The notes under the pieces were generated by a model that saw nothing but the letters and a program-made list of their open reading frames with translations, was not told the DNA's origin and did not search any database. Both the position numbers and the translations under genes were made by a program. A stretch of 64,000 bases of DNA from contig NZ_BCXE01000037.1 of assembly GCF_001894945.1 (NCBI RefSeq), forward strand, positions 1 to 64,000, given 5' to 3'. The DNA comes from Rhodococcus ruber NBRC 15591 (GTDB lineage: Bacteria > Actinomycetota > Actinomycetes > Mycobacteriales > Mycobacteriaceae). This document shows, in pieces, positions 33,133 to 41,526 of the stretch. Numbering within the stretch: position 1 is the first letter of the stretch; each line of letters starts with the position of its first letter.

Positions 33133-34818
33133 ATGACGCGCGAACGAAATCTCGGCCGATACACCCTCCAGCAGGTAGAGGAGTTCTATGCCAGTGGCCA
33201 ATGGGCCGACGAGAACTTCACCGAGCTTCTGCGGGCACGCGCCGAGAGCAGTCCCGACAAGATCTTCGTCACCGACGGCGCGCAGGAGCTGACCTTCTCG
33301 CAGCTCTACGACAAGTCGCAGCGGCTGGCGCTCGGCCTCCACCGAACAGGGCTCCGGGCCGGCGACCGTGTCGCCGTTCAACTGCCCAACTGGGGGGAGT
33401 TCGTCGTCGTCGCAGCGGCGCTCGCTCGGCTCGGCGTGGTGACGGTGCCGATCATGCCGATCTACCGGGCGGATGAGGTGTCACACGTTGTCGCCGATGC
33501 CTCGATCCGGATGGCAATAGCGCCGGCACGGTTCAAGGGCTTCGACTATGTGTCGATGTTCGACGGTATCCGGCGGTCGTCGCAGACGTTGGAGACGATC
33601 ATCGCGGTGCGCGCTTCGGACGGGAGCCGTCAGACACTTGCCGAGCGGGACATCGAGGCTCTCGAGAGCCTGGTCGCGGACGCGGACCTGGACGTCATCG
33701 ACACGGAACTCGACTTCCGTGCCCACCCCGACGATCCGTTCGTCATCGTGTACACGTCCGGAACCACGTCGCGTCCCAAGGGCTGCCTCCACACCTTCAA
33801 CACCTACGCTTCGGGCGCACGTGCACTGAGGACGGCCTTCGGGCACACCGAGGCGGATGTCCAATTCGGGCCGTCCCCGATCACGCACACCACAGGACTC
33901 GTCACCAGTGTGCTCATCCCTCTGCTCAGCGGCGCGGCGACCCACATCATGGCGGAGTGGGACCCGGAGCGCGGGCTGGCCGAGATCAAGAAGTTCGGAT
34001 GTACGGCCGCGGTCACGGCCACCACGTTCCTGCAGACGTTGTTGGCTGCGGCCGAAGAGGATCCGGACGCCGATCTCTCCTCCCTCCGGGTCTGGGTGTG
34101 CGCCGGCTCCCCGATCCCGGCGGCCGTGGTGGAGAAGGCGAAGTCCGACCTGCCCACCACCGCCATCCTGTCGCTGTACGGGAGGAGTGAGAATCTCACC
34201 ACGACGACCTGCACCGTCGAGGACGACCCGAGCCGGGCGGTCACGTCCGACGGCGCCGCGCTGCCGGGGGCAGAGGTCAAGGTTGTGGGGGACGACGGCC
34301 TCGAGGTGGCACGGGGGAGTGAGGGCGACATCGCCTATCGCGGGCCCTCGCATATGATCGAGTATCTGAACCGGCCCGAGGACACAGCGGAACTCTTTAC
34401 CCCCGAAGGATTCTCGAGGTCCGGAGATCTCGGAGTCATGGATGCCGATGGGTTCGTCCGGGTTACCGGCAGAACCAAAGACATCGTGATCCGCGGCGGC
34501 ATGAACATCAGTGTGCGTGAGGTCGAGGACAAGTTGGCCGAGCACCCCGATATCCTCGCTCTCGCCGTGGTGGGAATGCCCGACGAGCGGCTCGGGGAGA
34601 AGTTGTGCTGCTACGTGGTGCCCAAGGAGGAGCAGAATGCTCCCACCCTGGACCATCTCCGCAACTATCTGCTCGATCGGGGAGTTGCGATTCAGAAGAC
34701 CCCTGAACGCGTCGAGGTGGTCGCCGAGTTGCCCATGACCGCCACCGGGAAGATTCAGAAACACCTCCTCCGCAAGCGCATCGCGGCAGAGTTGGATGCC
34801 GGTGCCCAACGCCCATGA
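33133..34818 (+). CDS. acyl-CoA ligase, cyclohexanecarboxylate-CoA-ligase (AliA)-like
   Basis: A 561-residue AMP-forming ligase. Motifs: VYTSGTTSRPKGCLHT (A3), LYGRSENLTTT (A5), RSGDLGVMDADGFVRVTGRTKDIVIRGGMNIS (A7-A8) and MTATGKIQKHLLRK with the A10 lysine. Overall order and the GKIQKHLLRK ending resemble cyclohexanecarboxylate-CoA ligases and FadD-type enzymes from alicyclic acid pathways. It likely activates the acid formed by the second P450 cassette. ATG 33133 is chosen; a GTG at 33103 lacks a ribosome binding site. The exact acid is not readable. Confidence 0.82.
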   Translation: MTRERNLGRYTLQQVEEFYASGQWADENFTELLRARAESSPDKIFVTDGAQELTFSQLYDKSQRLALGLHRTGLRAGDRVAVQLPNWGEFVVVAAALARLGVVTVPIMPIYRADEVSHVVADASIRMAIAPARFKGFDYVSMFDGIRRSSQTLETIIAVRASDGSRQTLAERDIEALESLVADADLDVIDTELDFRAHPDDPFVIVYTSGTTSRPKGCLHTFNTYASGARALRTAFGHTEADVQFGPSPITHTTGLVTSVLIPLLSGAATHIMAEWDPERGLAEIKKFGCTAAVTATTFLQTLLAAAEEDPDADLSSLRVWVCAGSPIPAAVVEKAKSDLPTTAILSLYGRSENLTTTTCTVEDDPSRAVTSDGAALPGAEVKVVGDDGLEVARGSEGDIAYRGPSHMIEYLNRPEDTAELFTPEGFSRSGDLGVMDADGFVRVTGRTKDIVIRGGMNISVREVEDKLAEHPDILALAVVGMPDERLGEKLCCYVVPKEEQNAPTLDHLRNYLLDRGVAIQKTPERVEVVAELPMTATGKIQKHLLRKRIAAELDAGAQRP

Positions 34819-34828
34819 AGGTTGGGAG

Positions 34829-35244
34829 GCAGGTGAACTCCTGGTAGCTCGTTGAGTGGCTTACGCCACGACCGACCAGGAGTTCACCTGCGCTCATCGC
34901 GCCATGCCCGTCCTGCCCCGACCCTGACACGGTGCCCGGACACGGGGGTGCGATGTACCCGTCGTCGCCGACCGACACCCAGTGGCGTTGCGAGAGCCGC
35001 CCATGCAGCCCGTCGGGCAACACCGACGGCGAGGTCGAACGGCCCGAGAAGCCCTGTCGCCGTATGGCGCTCGATACGGTCCTCCACGTCGTGCGGGGCG
35101 AAATCGCGTGGCGGCAACCGCCGGTGGACTTCCCCGCCGGTGACGCCGGTGTACGCGATCTTCGCCTGCTGCGTGCGGGTCGGGGTGCGGTGGCGGATAC
35201 ACGACGTCCTGCGCGAGGCGGCTCTGGGCCACCGACGGCCGTGA
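34829..35244 (+). mobile_element. decayed IS5-type insertion sequence remnant
   Basis: The stretch begins with a 17-bp inverted repeat (34829-34845 with 34875-34891; arm GCAGGTGAACTCCTGGT), enclosing a small hairpin GTGGC-TTAC-GCCAC. It continues into a broken transposase frame. The right end cannot be placed because no matching terminal repeat or target duplication is visible. It separates the ligase gene from the MaoC genes. Confidence 0.6.
34952..35244 (+). pseudogene. IS5-family (DUF4096-type) transposase fragment, frameshifted
   Basis: One frame reads MYPSSPTDTQW, RPEKPCRRMALDTVLHVVR and IAWRQPPVDFPA, the start of IS5/IS427-type transposases (YPSDLTDAQW ... GRPEKHPRR ... WRQLPxDFPP). 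A second frame continues with YAIFACCVRVGVRWRIHDVLREA, matching the next part of the same family. The DDE catalytic residues are not found. It is a non-functional N-terminal remnant with at least one frameshift. Confidence 0.65.
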
Positions 35245-35331
35245 GCCGGCCAGGACCGGCACGGCGCGCACCGAGTGATCGCCGGATACCGGGCCTCGGC
35301 GCCGGATCACCCCTCCGGAATCCGTGGGCTG

Positions 35332-35748
35332 TCAGACTTCGGCGACGACGACCGTCGCCGAACCGGTGACAACCGGCCCCTTCGTTCCGGAGACGGTCAG
35401 ATCGAGATCGGCCCGCGCCTCCCCATCGGTCTCGGTGATCGCCGTGATCGTCCCGCTCACGGTCAGGGTGTCGCCCAGGAAGACCGGGGCGACGAAGCGG
35501 ACGCCGAAGGAACGGACGTGCTCGACGCCGAAGGTGTCGGAGAGCCAGCCGGCCAGGATCCCGGCCTGCATCTGACCCATCGCGATGACGCCCGGAAAAC
35601 CGGACGTCGCAACGAACTCCGGATCATGGTGCAGAGGATTGAAGTCACCTCCGGCGCCGGCGAATCGCACGATGTCCGTCTGGGTGATCGGGCCGACGAC
35701 ACGCGTGTCGACGACCGCACCGATGCGGGCCTTCATAGGTGCTCTCAT
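35332..35748 (-). CDS. MaoC-like (R)-enoyl-CoA hydratase, HadB-like partner
   Basis: A 138-residue hot-dog-fold protein. The hydratase motif is FAGAGGDFNPLHHDPEFV with the catalytic Asp/His pair, followed by PGVIAMGQMQAGIL. It is the usual size for HadB-type subunits. Its ATG overlaps the stop of the upstream gene (ATGA), which encodes a second hot-dog protein, so the two probably form a heterodimeric 3-hydroxyacyl-CoA dehydratase/hydratase. Confidence 0.85.
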   Translation of the reverse strand: MRAPMKARIGAVVDTRVVGPITQTDIVRFAGAGGDFNPLHHDPEFVATSGFPGVIAMGQMQAGILAGWLSDTFGVEHVRSFGVRFVAPVFLGDTLTVSGTITAITETDGEARADLDLTVSGTKGPVVTGSATVVVAEV

Positions 35749-36197
35749 CGTTGTTCTCCTCGTTCGATCAGCACTTCCTCCAGTCGCACCACCGGATCAC
35801 CGTCGGCGTCGACGTATTCGGTCTCCAGCGTTACGACGCGCATCGATCCGCCGCGCTTGCCCTCGCGCTGTGCGTCGTCGACGATGCGCCGCGTGCCGAC
35901 GACGTGGTCGCCTGCAATCAGGGGTCGAAGGTATGTCCACTTCACCGAGCCGACCACCACTCGTTCGAGCGCCAGGCCGAGCGTCTCGACAAACCTGCGC
36001 TGGTCGCGCTGATGTCCGGCGACGACCGTGTGGGTCAGGGTCGCGGGGACATCGGCGAATCCGGCGGCGTGCGCGGCGGCCCGGTCCGTGTGGGCGGGAT
36101 CGGTAGTGAACGTCGCACGGGCGAACTCACGAATCTTGCCGCGCTCGACGTCGTACTCGACTCGGTCCACCTCGCCGCAGTGGAGTGGTTCTGTCAT
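35745..36197 (-). CDS. MaoC N-terminal-type dehydratase subunit, HadA-like
   Basis: A 150-residue protein with the FAS1/MaoC_dehydrat_N pattern: KIREFARAT near the N-terminus, then ATLTHTVVAG, VVGSVKWTYLRPLIAGDHVVGTRRI and a C-terminal RLEEVLIERG. It lacks the D-F-N-P-x-H motif, as expected for the non-catalytic HadA-like partner. ATG 36197 is favoured over GTG 36200 by spacing to GAGGAGG. It is divergent from the acyl-CoA dehydrogenase gene with only 65 bp between starts. Confidence 0.8.
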   Translation of the reverse strand: MTEPLHCGEVDRVEYDVERGKIREFARATFTTDPAHTDRAAAHAAGFADVPATLTHTVVAGHQRDQRRFVETLGLALERVVVGSVKWTYLRPLIAGDHVVGTRRIVDDAQREGKRGGSMRVVTLETEYVDADGDPVVRLEEVLIERGEQR

Positions 36198-36213
36198 CAC
36201 GGTCCTCCTCTTT

Positions 36214-36224
36214 TGGACTGACCT
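36214..36224. promoter_or_regulatory. degenerate GntR-type site TGGACTGACCT
   Basis: Half-matching TGGT-N3-ACCA in the 65-bp divergent gap between the MaoC pair and the acyl-CoA dehydrogenase gene, next to AT-rich TATAGTAT. Two mismatches make this tentative. Confidence 0.3.
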
Positions 36225-36262
36225 ATAGTATCATTTGGCCTAAATACGTGAGGAGGGGTTCT

Positions 36263-37438
36263 ATGGAGCTCGCTGATTCCCCGGACGAAGCCCGGTTCCG
36301 CGCAGAAGTCCGAGAATGGGCCGAGAAGGCAGTCGCAACCCTGCCCTGGCCGGAACCGGTGGATCTGGTCGACAAGGTCCCGTTCTGGCGCCAATGGCAG
36401 CGGTTGCTCTTCGACGCCGGCTACGGAGGAATGTCGTGGCCGAAGGAGTACGGCGGGCAGGCAGCCGACCCCATCCGCAAGGCCATCTTCACCGAGGAGA
36501 TGGATCGCGTGGGCGCGCCGGAGCGCCTCAACACGATCGGCGAGGACTTCGCCGGTCCCACCATCATCGACTTCGGCACACCGGCCCAGAAGGAACGGTT
36601 TCTGCGCCCGATCCTCACCGGAGACGAGATCTGGTGCCAGTTGTTCTCCGAACCGGAGGCCGGGTCCGACCTCGCATCACTGCGCACCAAGGCCACGAAG
36701 GTCGACGGCGGATGGAAGATCAACGGGCAGAAGATCTGGACCAGCCGAGCTCACATCGCGGCTCATGCCATCCTGCTCGCGCGCACGGGCGGGGGACCAC
36801 GTCACAAGGGCATCACCTTCTTCCTCGTCCCCATGGACAGCGAGGGAATCACGGTTCGGCCGCTCGCCCATATGCTCGGTGAGGCCGAGTTCAACGAGGT
36901 CTTTCTCGACGACGTGTTCATCCCCGACGATCTCGTCGTCGGCGACGTCGACGGCGGGTGGAAGGTGGCCATGGGCACGCTCGCCTACGAGCGAGTGGCG
37001 ATCGCCACCGGCCGGGTCAACACCAAACGGGCCGTCGACGACATCATCGGCGACATCGCGGAGATGACCGACGAGTCGGGCCGCCCGCTCGGTGCGGATC
37101 CGGTGATCCGGCAGAAGGTCGCGGACCTCTACGGCCGCGCGCTCGTGCACTATCTCATCGGCCAGCGCGTGATCACCCTGGCGGCGAACGACGGCCCACC
37201 CGGTCCGGTGACATCGATCGGCAAGCTGTTCTTCTGCCCGCTCGTCGAAGAACTGGTGGATTTCCGGCTGTCCCTCGAGCCCGCCGGCGGCCAGTTCGCG
37301 CTCGACGACGAGGAGCAGCGAACGTCGCGCTGGCTCCGGCTGGCGTATCAGGCGCGCGGCACCGCCATCGCCGGTGGTTCCACCTTCATCCAGCGCAACA
37401 TCGTCGCCGAGCGCATGCTCGAGATGCCGAGGAGCTGA
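36263..37438 (+). CDS. acyl-CoA dehydrogenase (FadE-type)
   Basis: A 391-residue flavoprotein. SEPEAGSDLASLRTKA is the FAD/substrate signature, WKINGQKIWTSRAH follows, and the C-terminal AGGSTFIQRNIVAERML is the standard helix. Length is normal. A catalytic glutamate cannot be placed with certainty; EPAGGQF may be near it. AGGAGGGG lies 5 nt before ATG 36263. The next gene, an acyl-CoA synthetase, starts two nucleotides after the stop, so the pair forms an operon. Confidence 0.88.
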   Translation: MELADSPDEARFRAEVREWAEKAVATLPWPEPVDLVDKVPFWRQWQRLLFDAGYGGMSWPKEYGGQAADPIRKAIFTEEMDRVGAPERLNTIGEDFAGPTIIDFGTPAQKERFLRPILTGDEIWCQLFSEPEAGSDLASLRTKATKVDGGWKINGQKIWTSRAHIAAHAILLARTGGGPRHKGITFFLVPMDSEGITVRPLAHMLGEAEFNEVFLDDVFIPDDLVVGDVDGGWKVAMGTLAYERVAIATGRVNTKRAVDDIIGDIAEMTDESGRPLGADPVIRQKVADLYGRALVHYLIGQRVITLAANDGPPGPVTSIGKLFFCPLVEELVDFRLSLEPAGGQFALDDEEQRTSRWLRLAYQARGTAIAGGSTFIQRNIVAERMLEMPRS

Positions 37439-37440
37439 CC

Positions 37441-39399
37441 ATGTCCGACTACACGTGGGTCCCCACCGCCGACTACGTCGACAACGCCAACGTCACGCGG
37501 CTCGCCCGCGCGCACGGCCTCGGCGGTCTGGACGAGTTGCGTGCCCGTTCCGTCGCCGACGTGCGGTGGTACTGGGATGCGGTGGTCCGTGATCTCGAGC
37601 TGCCGTTCCAGGTGCCGTATCGCGACGTGCTCGACACCTCACGCGGCATCGAGCATCCCGACTGGTTCGTCGGCGGACGGACGAACGTCGTCGATGCGTG
37701 CCTGCGTCGCTGGGCCGCCGATCCGGTGGCCGCCGATCGGCTCGCCGTCGTGCACGAGGCGGAGGACGGCACTGTCCGCACGCTGACGTATCGCGAGTTG
37801 GAGGCGGAGGTGGAGCGTGCGGCCGCCGGACTGCGGGAGCTGGGAGTGGGCCGGGGCGACGCTGTCGCCCTGTTCCTGCCGATGATTCCGGAGGCCGTCG
37901 TGTCGGTGTACGCGGTCGCCCGGCTCGGTGCGGTTCTCGTGCCGCTGTTCTCGGGGTTTGCGCCCAGCGCGATCGCGTCCCGCATTCAGGATGCGGATGC
38001 GAAAGTGGTGGTCGTCGCGGACGGCACCGTACGCCGGGGCAAGTCGGTCGCGATGAAGCCGGCCCTCGACGAGGCCCTGAGGACCTGCCCCACGGTGGAG
38101 TCGGTGGTCGTGGTCGACAACCTCGGCGCCGGAGCAGGATCGGGTGAGCACGAGATTTCCTGGACCGGACTGCTCGCGAGCCGTGATGCGGGTCCGATCG
38201 AGGCGATGGACGCCTCCGAGCCGTTCGCGCTGGCCTACACGTCCGGCACGACCGGCAAGCCCAAGGGCGCCGTTCACACCCACGCCGGGTTCCTGGTGAA
38301 GACGGCGAGCGAAGTGGCGTACTCGTTCGATCTGAAGCCGGGCGGGGTGTTCTGCTGGATCACCGACATGGGCTGGATCATGGGTCCGTTGTCGATCGTC
38401 GGCACGCATGCCAACGGGGGGACGCTGCTGCTGTACGAGGGCTCACCGGACATACCGGACCGGGACCGGCTGTGGCGGCTGACCGAACGGCATCGGGTGA
38501 CGATGCTCGGAGTCTCGCCGACGCTCATCCGGACGCTGCGCGGGCAGGGAAGCGATGTCGCCGCGCGGTACGACCTGTCCTCGGTGCACACGATCGGCTC
38601 GACCGGAGAGCCGTGGGACCCGGACTCGTACGAGTGGCTCGCACGCGAGGTGTTCGGTGGCCGCGTCCCGATCATCAACTTCTCCGGCGGTACCGAGGTC
38701 GGCGGATCGTTCCTCGCACCGTATCCGGTGCAGCCGATCCGTAGCTGCTCGCTGGGCGGTCCGTCGCTGGGCATGGACGTCGACGTCGTCGACGATGCTG
38801 GCCGTCCGCTGCGCGGTGAACAGGGCGAGCTGGTGTGCCGGCAGCCGTGGCCGTCGATGACCCGCGGGGTCTGGAAGGACGAGGAGCGGTACCTCGAGGC
38901 GTACTGGTCGACGTTCCCCGGTATGTGGCGGCACGGAGACTATGCGCTTGTCGACAGCGACGGGCAGTGGTACATCCGGGGCCGGTCCGACGACGTCATG
39001 AACGTGGCCGGCAAACGCCTGGCTCCGGCGGAAGTCGAGGCGGTCCTGACCGCGCACCCGGCCGTGTCGGAGGCCGCGGCGGTCGGTGTCCCGGACCCGA
39101 AGAAGGGGGAAACGGTCTGGGCGTTCTGGGTGCCCCGCGCGGATGCGGACGGGACGGACATCTCGGGGGAGCTGGCCGCCAGTGTGGCCGCAGAGCTGGG
39201 TAAGCCGTTTGCGCCCACCGTGGTTCATCGGGTGTCGCGTCTGCCGAAGACGCGGTCGGCGAAGATCTTGCGCCGCGCGGTGCGAGCGGCGGCGTTGGGC
39301 ACCGATCCCGGTGACCTGTCCGGTGCCGAGAACCCGGAGGCGGTGGAGGAGATCCGCGCCGTGGTGACCGGCGCCGAGCCGGGCGCCGTACGGACGTAG
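37441..39399 (+). CDS. acyl-CoA synthetase (acetoacetyl/propionyl-CoA synthetase-like)
   Basis: A 652-residue AMP-forming synthetase of the acetyl-CoA-synthetase size class. Motifs: LAYTSGTTGKPKGAVHTHAGF (A3), INFSGGTEVGG (A5), MWRHGDYALVDSDGQWYIRGRSDDVMNVAGKRL (A7-A8) and LPKTRSAKILRRAVR with the A10 lysine. The N-terminal WYWDAVVRDLELPF is typical of ACS-like enzymes. It probably activates a short or branched acid released in the pathway. A strong terminator follows. Confidence 0.85.
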   Translation: MSDYTWVPTADYVDNANVTRLARAHGLGGLDELRARSVADVRWYWDAVVRDLELPFQVPYRDVLDTSRGIEHPDWFVGGRTNVVDACLRRWAADPVAADRLAVVHEAEDGTVRTLTYRELEAEVERAAAGLRELGVGRGDAVALFLPMIPEAVVSVYAVARLGAVLVPLFSGFAPSAIASRIQDADAKVVVVADGTVRRGKSVAMKPALDEALRTCPTVESVVVVDNLGAGAGSGEHEISWTGLLASRDAGPIEAMDASEPFALAYTSGTTGKPKGAVHTHAGFLVKTASEVAYSFDLKPGGVFCWITDMGWIMGPLSIVGTHANGGTLLLYEGSPDIPDRDRLWRLTERHRVTMLGVSPTLIRTLRGQGSDVAARYDLSSVHTIGSTGEPWDPDSYEWLAREVFGGRVPIINFSGGTEVGGSFLAPYPVQPIRSCSLGGPSLGMDVDVVDDAGRPLRGEQGELVCRQPWPSMTRGVWKDEERYLEAYWSTFPGMWRHGDYALVDSDGQWYIRGRSDDVMNVAGKRLAPAEVEAVLTAHPAVSEAAAVGVPDPKKGETVWAFWVPRADADGTDISGELAASVAAELGKPFAPTVVHRVSRLPKTRSAKILRRAVRAAALGTDPGDLSGAENPEAVEEIRAVVTGAEPGAVRT

Positions 39400-39405
39400 G
39401 CAACA

Positions 39406-39444
39406 CGATGGCCGCCCATACCGAAGTGGTATGGGCGGCCATCG
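39406..39444. terminator. strong intrinsic terminator
   Basis: A 17-bp perfect stem (39406-39422 with 39428-39444; core GGCCGCCCATACC) closes a 5-nt loop and is followed by TTTCTGT on the plus strand. It ends the dehydrogenase/synthetase operon. Confidence 0.9.
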
Positions 39445-39491
39445 TTTCTGTCCGGTGAGGGGACGCCCGCGAGCCTGGACGGGGGCGTCGC

Positions 39492-40271
39492 TCAGGACTC
39501 CTGGTCCAGTGGAATGTCGGTTCGCTCTTCGAACTCCCGGATCGACTCGGCGTACGAGTGGACGTGGCGGCTCATGCGACGGACCGCAGCATCGGGGTCG
39601 CGGTCTCGGATCGCTCTGGTGACCGAACGATGCGCCTTCACGGTGATCTCGCGGACCTTCTCGTCGATGAAGCCCTCGTTCTCGGTGGCAGCGTAGATGG
39701 CACGGGACAGCGAGATCATCAGACCCGACAGCAGTTCGTTGTGGCTCGCGCTGGCGACGGCGATGTGCCAGTCGACGTTGGCCTGGAGGAACGCGTCGAG
39801 CTTGTCGCCGGCGGCCGCGATGTCCTCGTTCGCGGCGTCGAGCCGCGCGAGATCCTCGTCGGTCCGATGACGGGCGGCCAGTTGCGCGCAGAACGGTTCG
39901 ATCGCCTCACGCGTTTCGAGCAGCGCACCCAGGCGGATCTGGCGTCCTCGGATGAGCAGCGCCACGGTGTCGGCCATCGACTGCTCGCCGGGTCGCTGGA
40001 CGAAGGCACCCCCGGCGCGTCCCGCCTTGATCCGTACCAGGCCCTGTACCTCGAGGATGCGCAGAGCCTCGCGCACCGTGGTCCGGCTCATCTTCGTCTG
40101 GACGACGAGTTCGCGTTCCGGGGGAAGCGGGGTCCCTTCGATGTATTCGCCGCTGAGGATGCGTTCGCGCAGCTCGTTGGCAAGAACATCCGACGCCTTG
40201 GGAACCTCCATCGGAGTCAGCTGGATGGAGGAACGTCCGGTCCGGGTCGTACTCGGTGCGGCTGGTGACAT
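39492..40271 (-). CDS. FadR-subfamily GntR transcriptional regulator
   Basis: A 259-residue GntR regulator. The winged HTH is LANELRERILSGEYIEGTPLPPERELVVQTKMSRTTVREALRILEVQGLVRIK, followed by the FCD domain with LLETREAIEPFCAQLAARH, NVDWHIAVASASHN and the late HRSVTRAI and SRHVHSYAE histidines for metal/acid binding. It is divergent from an acyl-CoA dehydrogenase gene across TGGTCTAACGGTCAGACCT. The GGT-N3-ACC family of sites upstream of several nearby units suggests it is the local regulator, probably responding to an acyl-CoA or acid intermediate. Confidence 0.88.
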   Translation of the reverse strand: MSPAAPSTTRTGRSSIQLTPMEVPKASDVLANELRERILSGEYIEGTPLPPERELVVQTKMSRTTVREALRILEVQGLVRIKAGRAGGAFVQRPGEQSMADTVALLIRGRQIRLGALLETREAIEPFCAQLAARHRTDEDLARLDAANEDIAAAGDKLDAFLQANVDWHIAVASASHNELLSGLMISLSRAIYAATENEGFIDEKVREITVKAHRSVTRAIRDRDPDAAVRRMSRHVHSYAESIREFEERTDIPLDQES

Positions 40272-40287
40272 GACTCCCCACCCTCTC

Positions 40288-40306
40288 TGGTCTAACGGTC
40301 AGACCT
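40288..40306. promoter_or_regulatory. GntR operator, two overlapping sites
   Basis: TGGTCTAACGGTCAGACCT contains CGGTCAGACCT (GGT-N3-ACC) overlapping a TGGTCTAACGG site. It lies in the gap between the GntR gene and the acyl-CoA dehydrogenase gene, just before AT-rich TAATATACC, where a promoter for either side would fall. Autoregulation and control of the 40377 operon are likely. Confidence 0.6.
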
Positions 40307-40376
40307 AATATACCATCGAATCGTCGCTGCATTCATCTTGCAGGGTATTCCCCGACTCATCGAGAGGACCAGTTCC

Positions 40377-41453
40377 ATGCGTTGGGAGCTGTCAGAAGAG
40401 CAGGAAATGTTCACCGAAGCCCTCGGCGGCTGGCTCGAGCGATTCGCGGCACCCGCGAACGTGCGGAAGTGGGGCGAAGCGGGTGAACCTGCAGAGTTCG
40501 AACGCAGGTTCGTGGAAGAGGGATGGTTCTCGGCCGGCCTGCCGGAGGACATGGGCGGACAGGGCGGCGGTCTGCTCGAGCTCGCGCTGACCGCCGAGGC
40601 GCTGGGCCGGTATGCCGCACCGGCGAGCGCGTGGACCGCCTCGGTGCTCGCGGCCCCTCTGTTGCCGCCTGATGTCGCCGACGCGGCACTCACCGGTGGC
40701 GAATTCGCTTCCCTGGCAGTCGATTCCAGTCGCCCACTCGGGCTCCGCGATGCCGTGCGCGTCGACGAGCGAGGGGTGCTGACCGGTCGCGTGTCCGCCG
40801 TGCTCGGCGCCGAACGGGCCGCCCGGCTCGTCGTCCCCGCCGACGACGGCGACGGAACGGCCCTCTACCTCGTCCGGGTCGCAGACCCGGGCGTCACTGT
40901 CACGCCGCGGCGCTTCCTCGATCCGTCCCGGGGCGCGGCCGACCTCCGGTTCGAGAACGTCGTCGCGCAGCGCCTCGACGTCGACGCGCCGGCCGCGCTG
41001 GCCGACGCGGGATTGCGCGCCGCCGTGCTCGTCTCCGCGGACGCGCTCGGCGCGATGGAGCGGATGCTGCACTTGGCGGTGGACTACAGCCGAACACGCC
41101 ACCAGTTCGGTGTGCCGATCGGTTCCTTCCAGGCGATGAAGCACGCTGCCGCAACGATTCTCGTGTCCGTGGAGGCTGCTCGGTCCATCGCCTACTATGC
41201 CGCGGCCTCGGTGGATCTCGGTCTCGAGGAGTGTGCGATGCATGCGGCGATTGCGAAGGCTCAGGTGACCCGGAGCGCGGTCCAGGCCGCCGACAGCGCG
41301 CTGGTGATGCACGGCGCCATCGGCTACACGTGGGAGCACGACCTGCAGCTGTTCTACAAGCGCACCAAGCTCGACGAGAAGCTGTTCGGAAGCCCGGAGG
41401 TGTGGAACGAGCGTCTCGCTCGGGACCTACCTCTTCTGCCGGCGGCCGGCTGA
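40377..41453 (+). CDS. acyl-CoA dehydrogenase, small FadE-type
   Basis: A 358-residue acyl-CoA dehydrogenase-like protein. The N-terminal helices (WELSEEQEMFTEALGGWLERF) and the C-terminal helical domain (YSRTRHQFGVPIGSFQAMKHAAA, ALVMHGAIGYTWEHDLQLFYKR) are clear. The middle beta domain is poor in the usual FAD signature (no clear E-x-x-A-G-S-D), as in the partner subunits of heteromeric actinobacterial FadE pairs. It may therefore pair with the neighbour at 41527. ATG 40377 follows GAGAGGACC. Confidence 0.82.
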   Translation: MRWELSEEQEMFTEALGGWLERFAAPANVRKWGEAGEPAEFERRFVEEGWFSAGLPEDMGGQGGGLLELALTAEALGRYAAPASAWTASVLAAPLLPPDVADAALTGGEFASLAVDSSRPLGLRDAVRVDERGVLTGRVSAVLGAERAARLVVPADDGDGTALYLVRVADPGVTVTPRRFLDPSRGAADLRFENVVAQRLDVDAPAALADAGLRAAVLVSADALGAMERMLHLAVDYSRTRHQFGVPIGSFQAMKHAAATILVSVEAARSIAYYAAASVDLGLEECAMHAAIAKAQVTRSAVQAADSALVMHGAIGYTWEHDLQLFYKRTKLDEKLFGSPEVWNERLARDLPLLPAAG

Positions 41454-41469
41454 CCTACCGTTGACTAAA

Positions 41470-41480
41470 TGGTCTGTCCT
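41470..41480. promoter_or_regulatory. degenerate GntR-type site TGGTCTGTCCT
   Basis: Half site TGGTCT followed by TCCT, 47-57 nt upstream of the 41527 start. Two mismatches from TGGT-N3-ACCA, so tentative. Confidence 0.3.
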
Positions 41481-41526
41481 TTAGTAACTTAATGCCAAAC
41501 GGTAGCGACGACGACGGGACTGTGTT

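Noticed and set aside
34829-34891. 17-bp inverted repeat as terminator of the ligase gene
   Set aside because: The 29-nt spacer and continuity with transposase remnants fit an insertion-sequence end better, though it could also stop transcription.
36958-37440. In-frame upstream extension of the acyl-CoA synthetase at 37441
   Set aside because: It runs through the 3' part of the acyl-CoA dehydrogenase gene in another frame; ATG 37441 directly after that gene's stop gives the family N-terminus.
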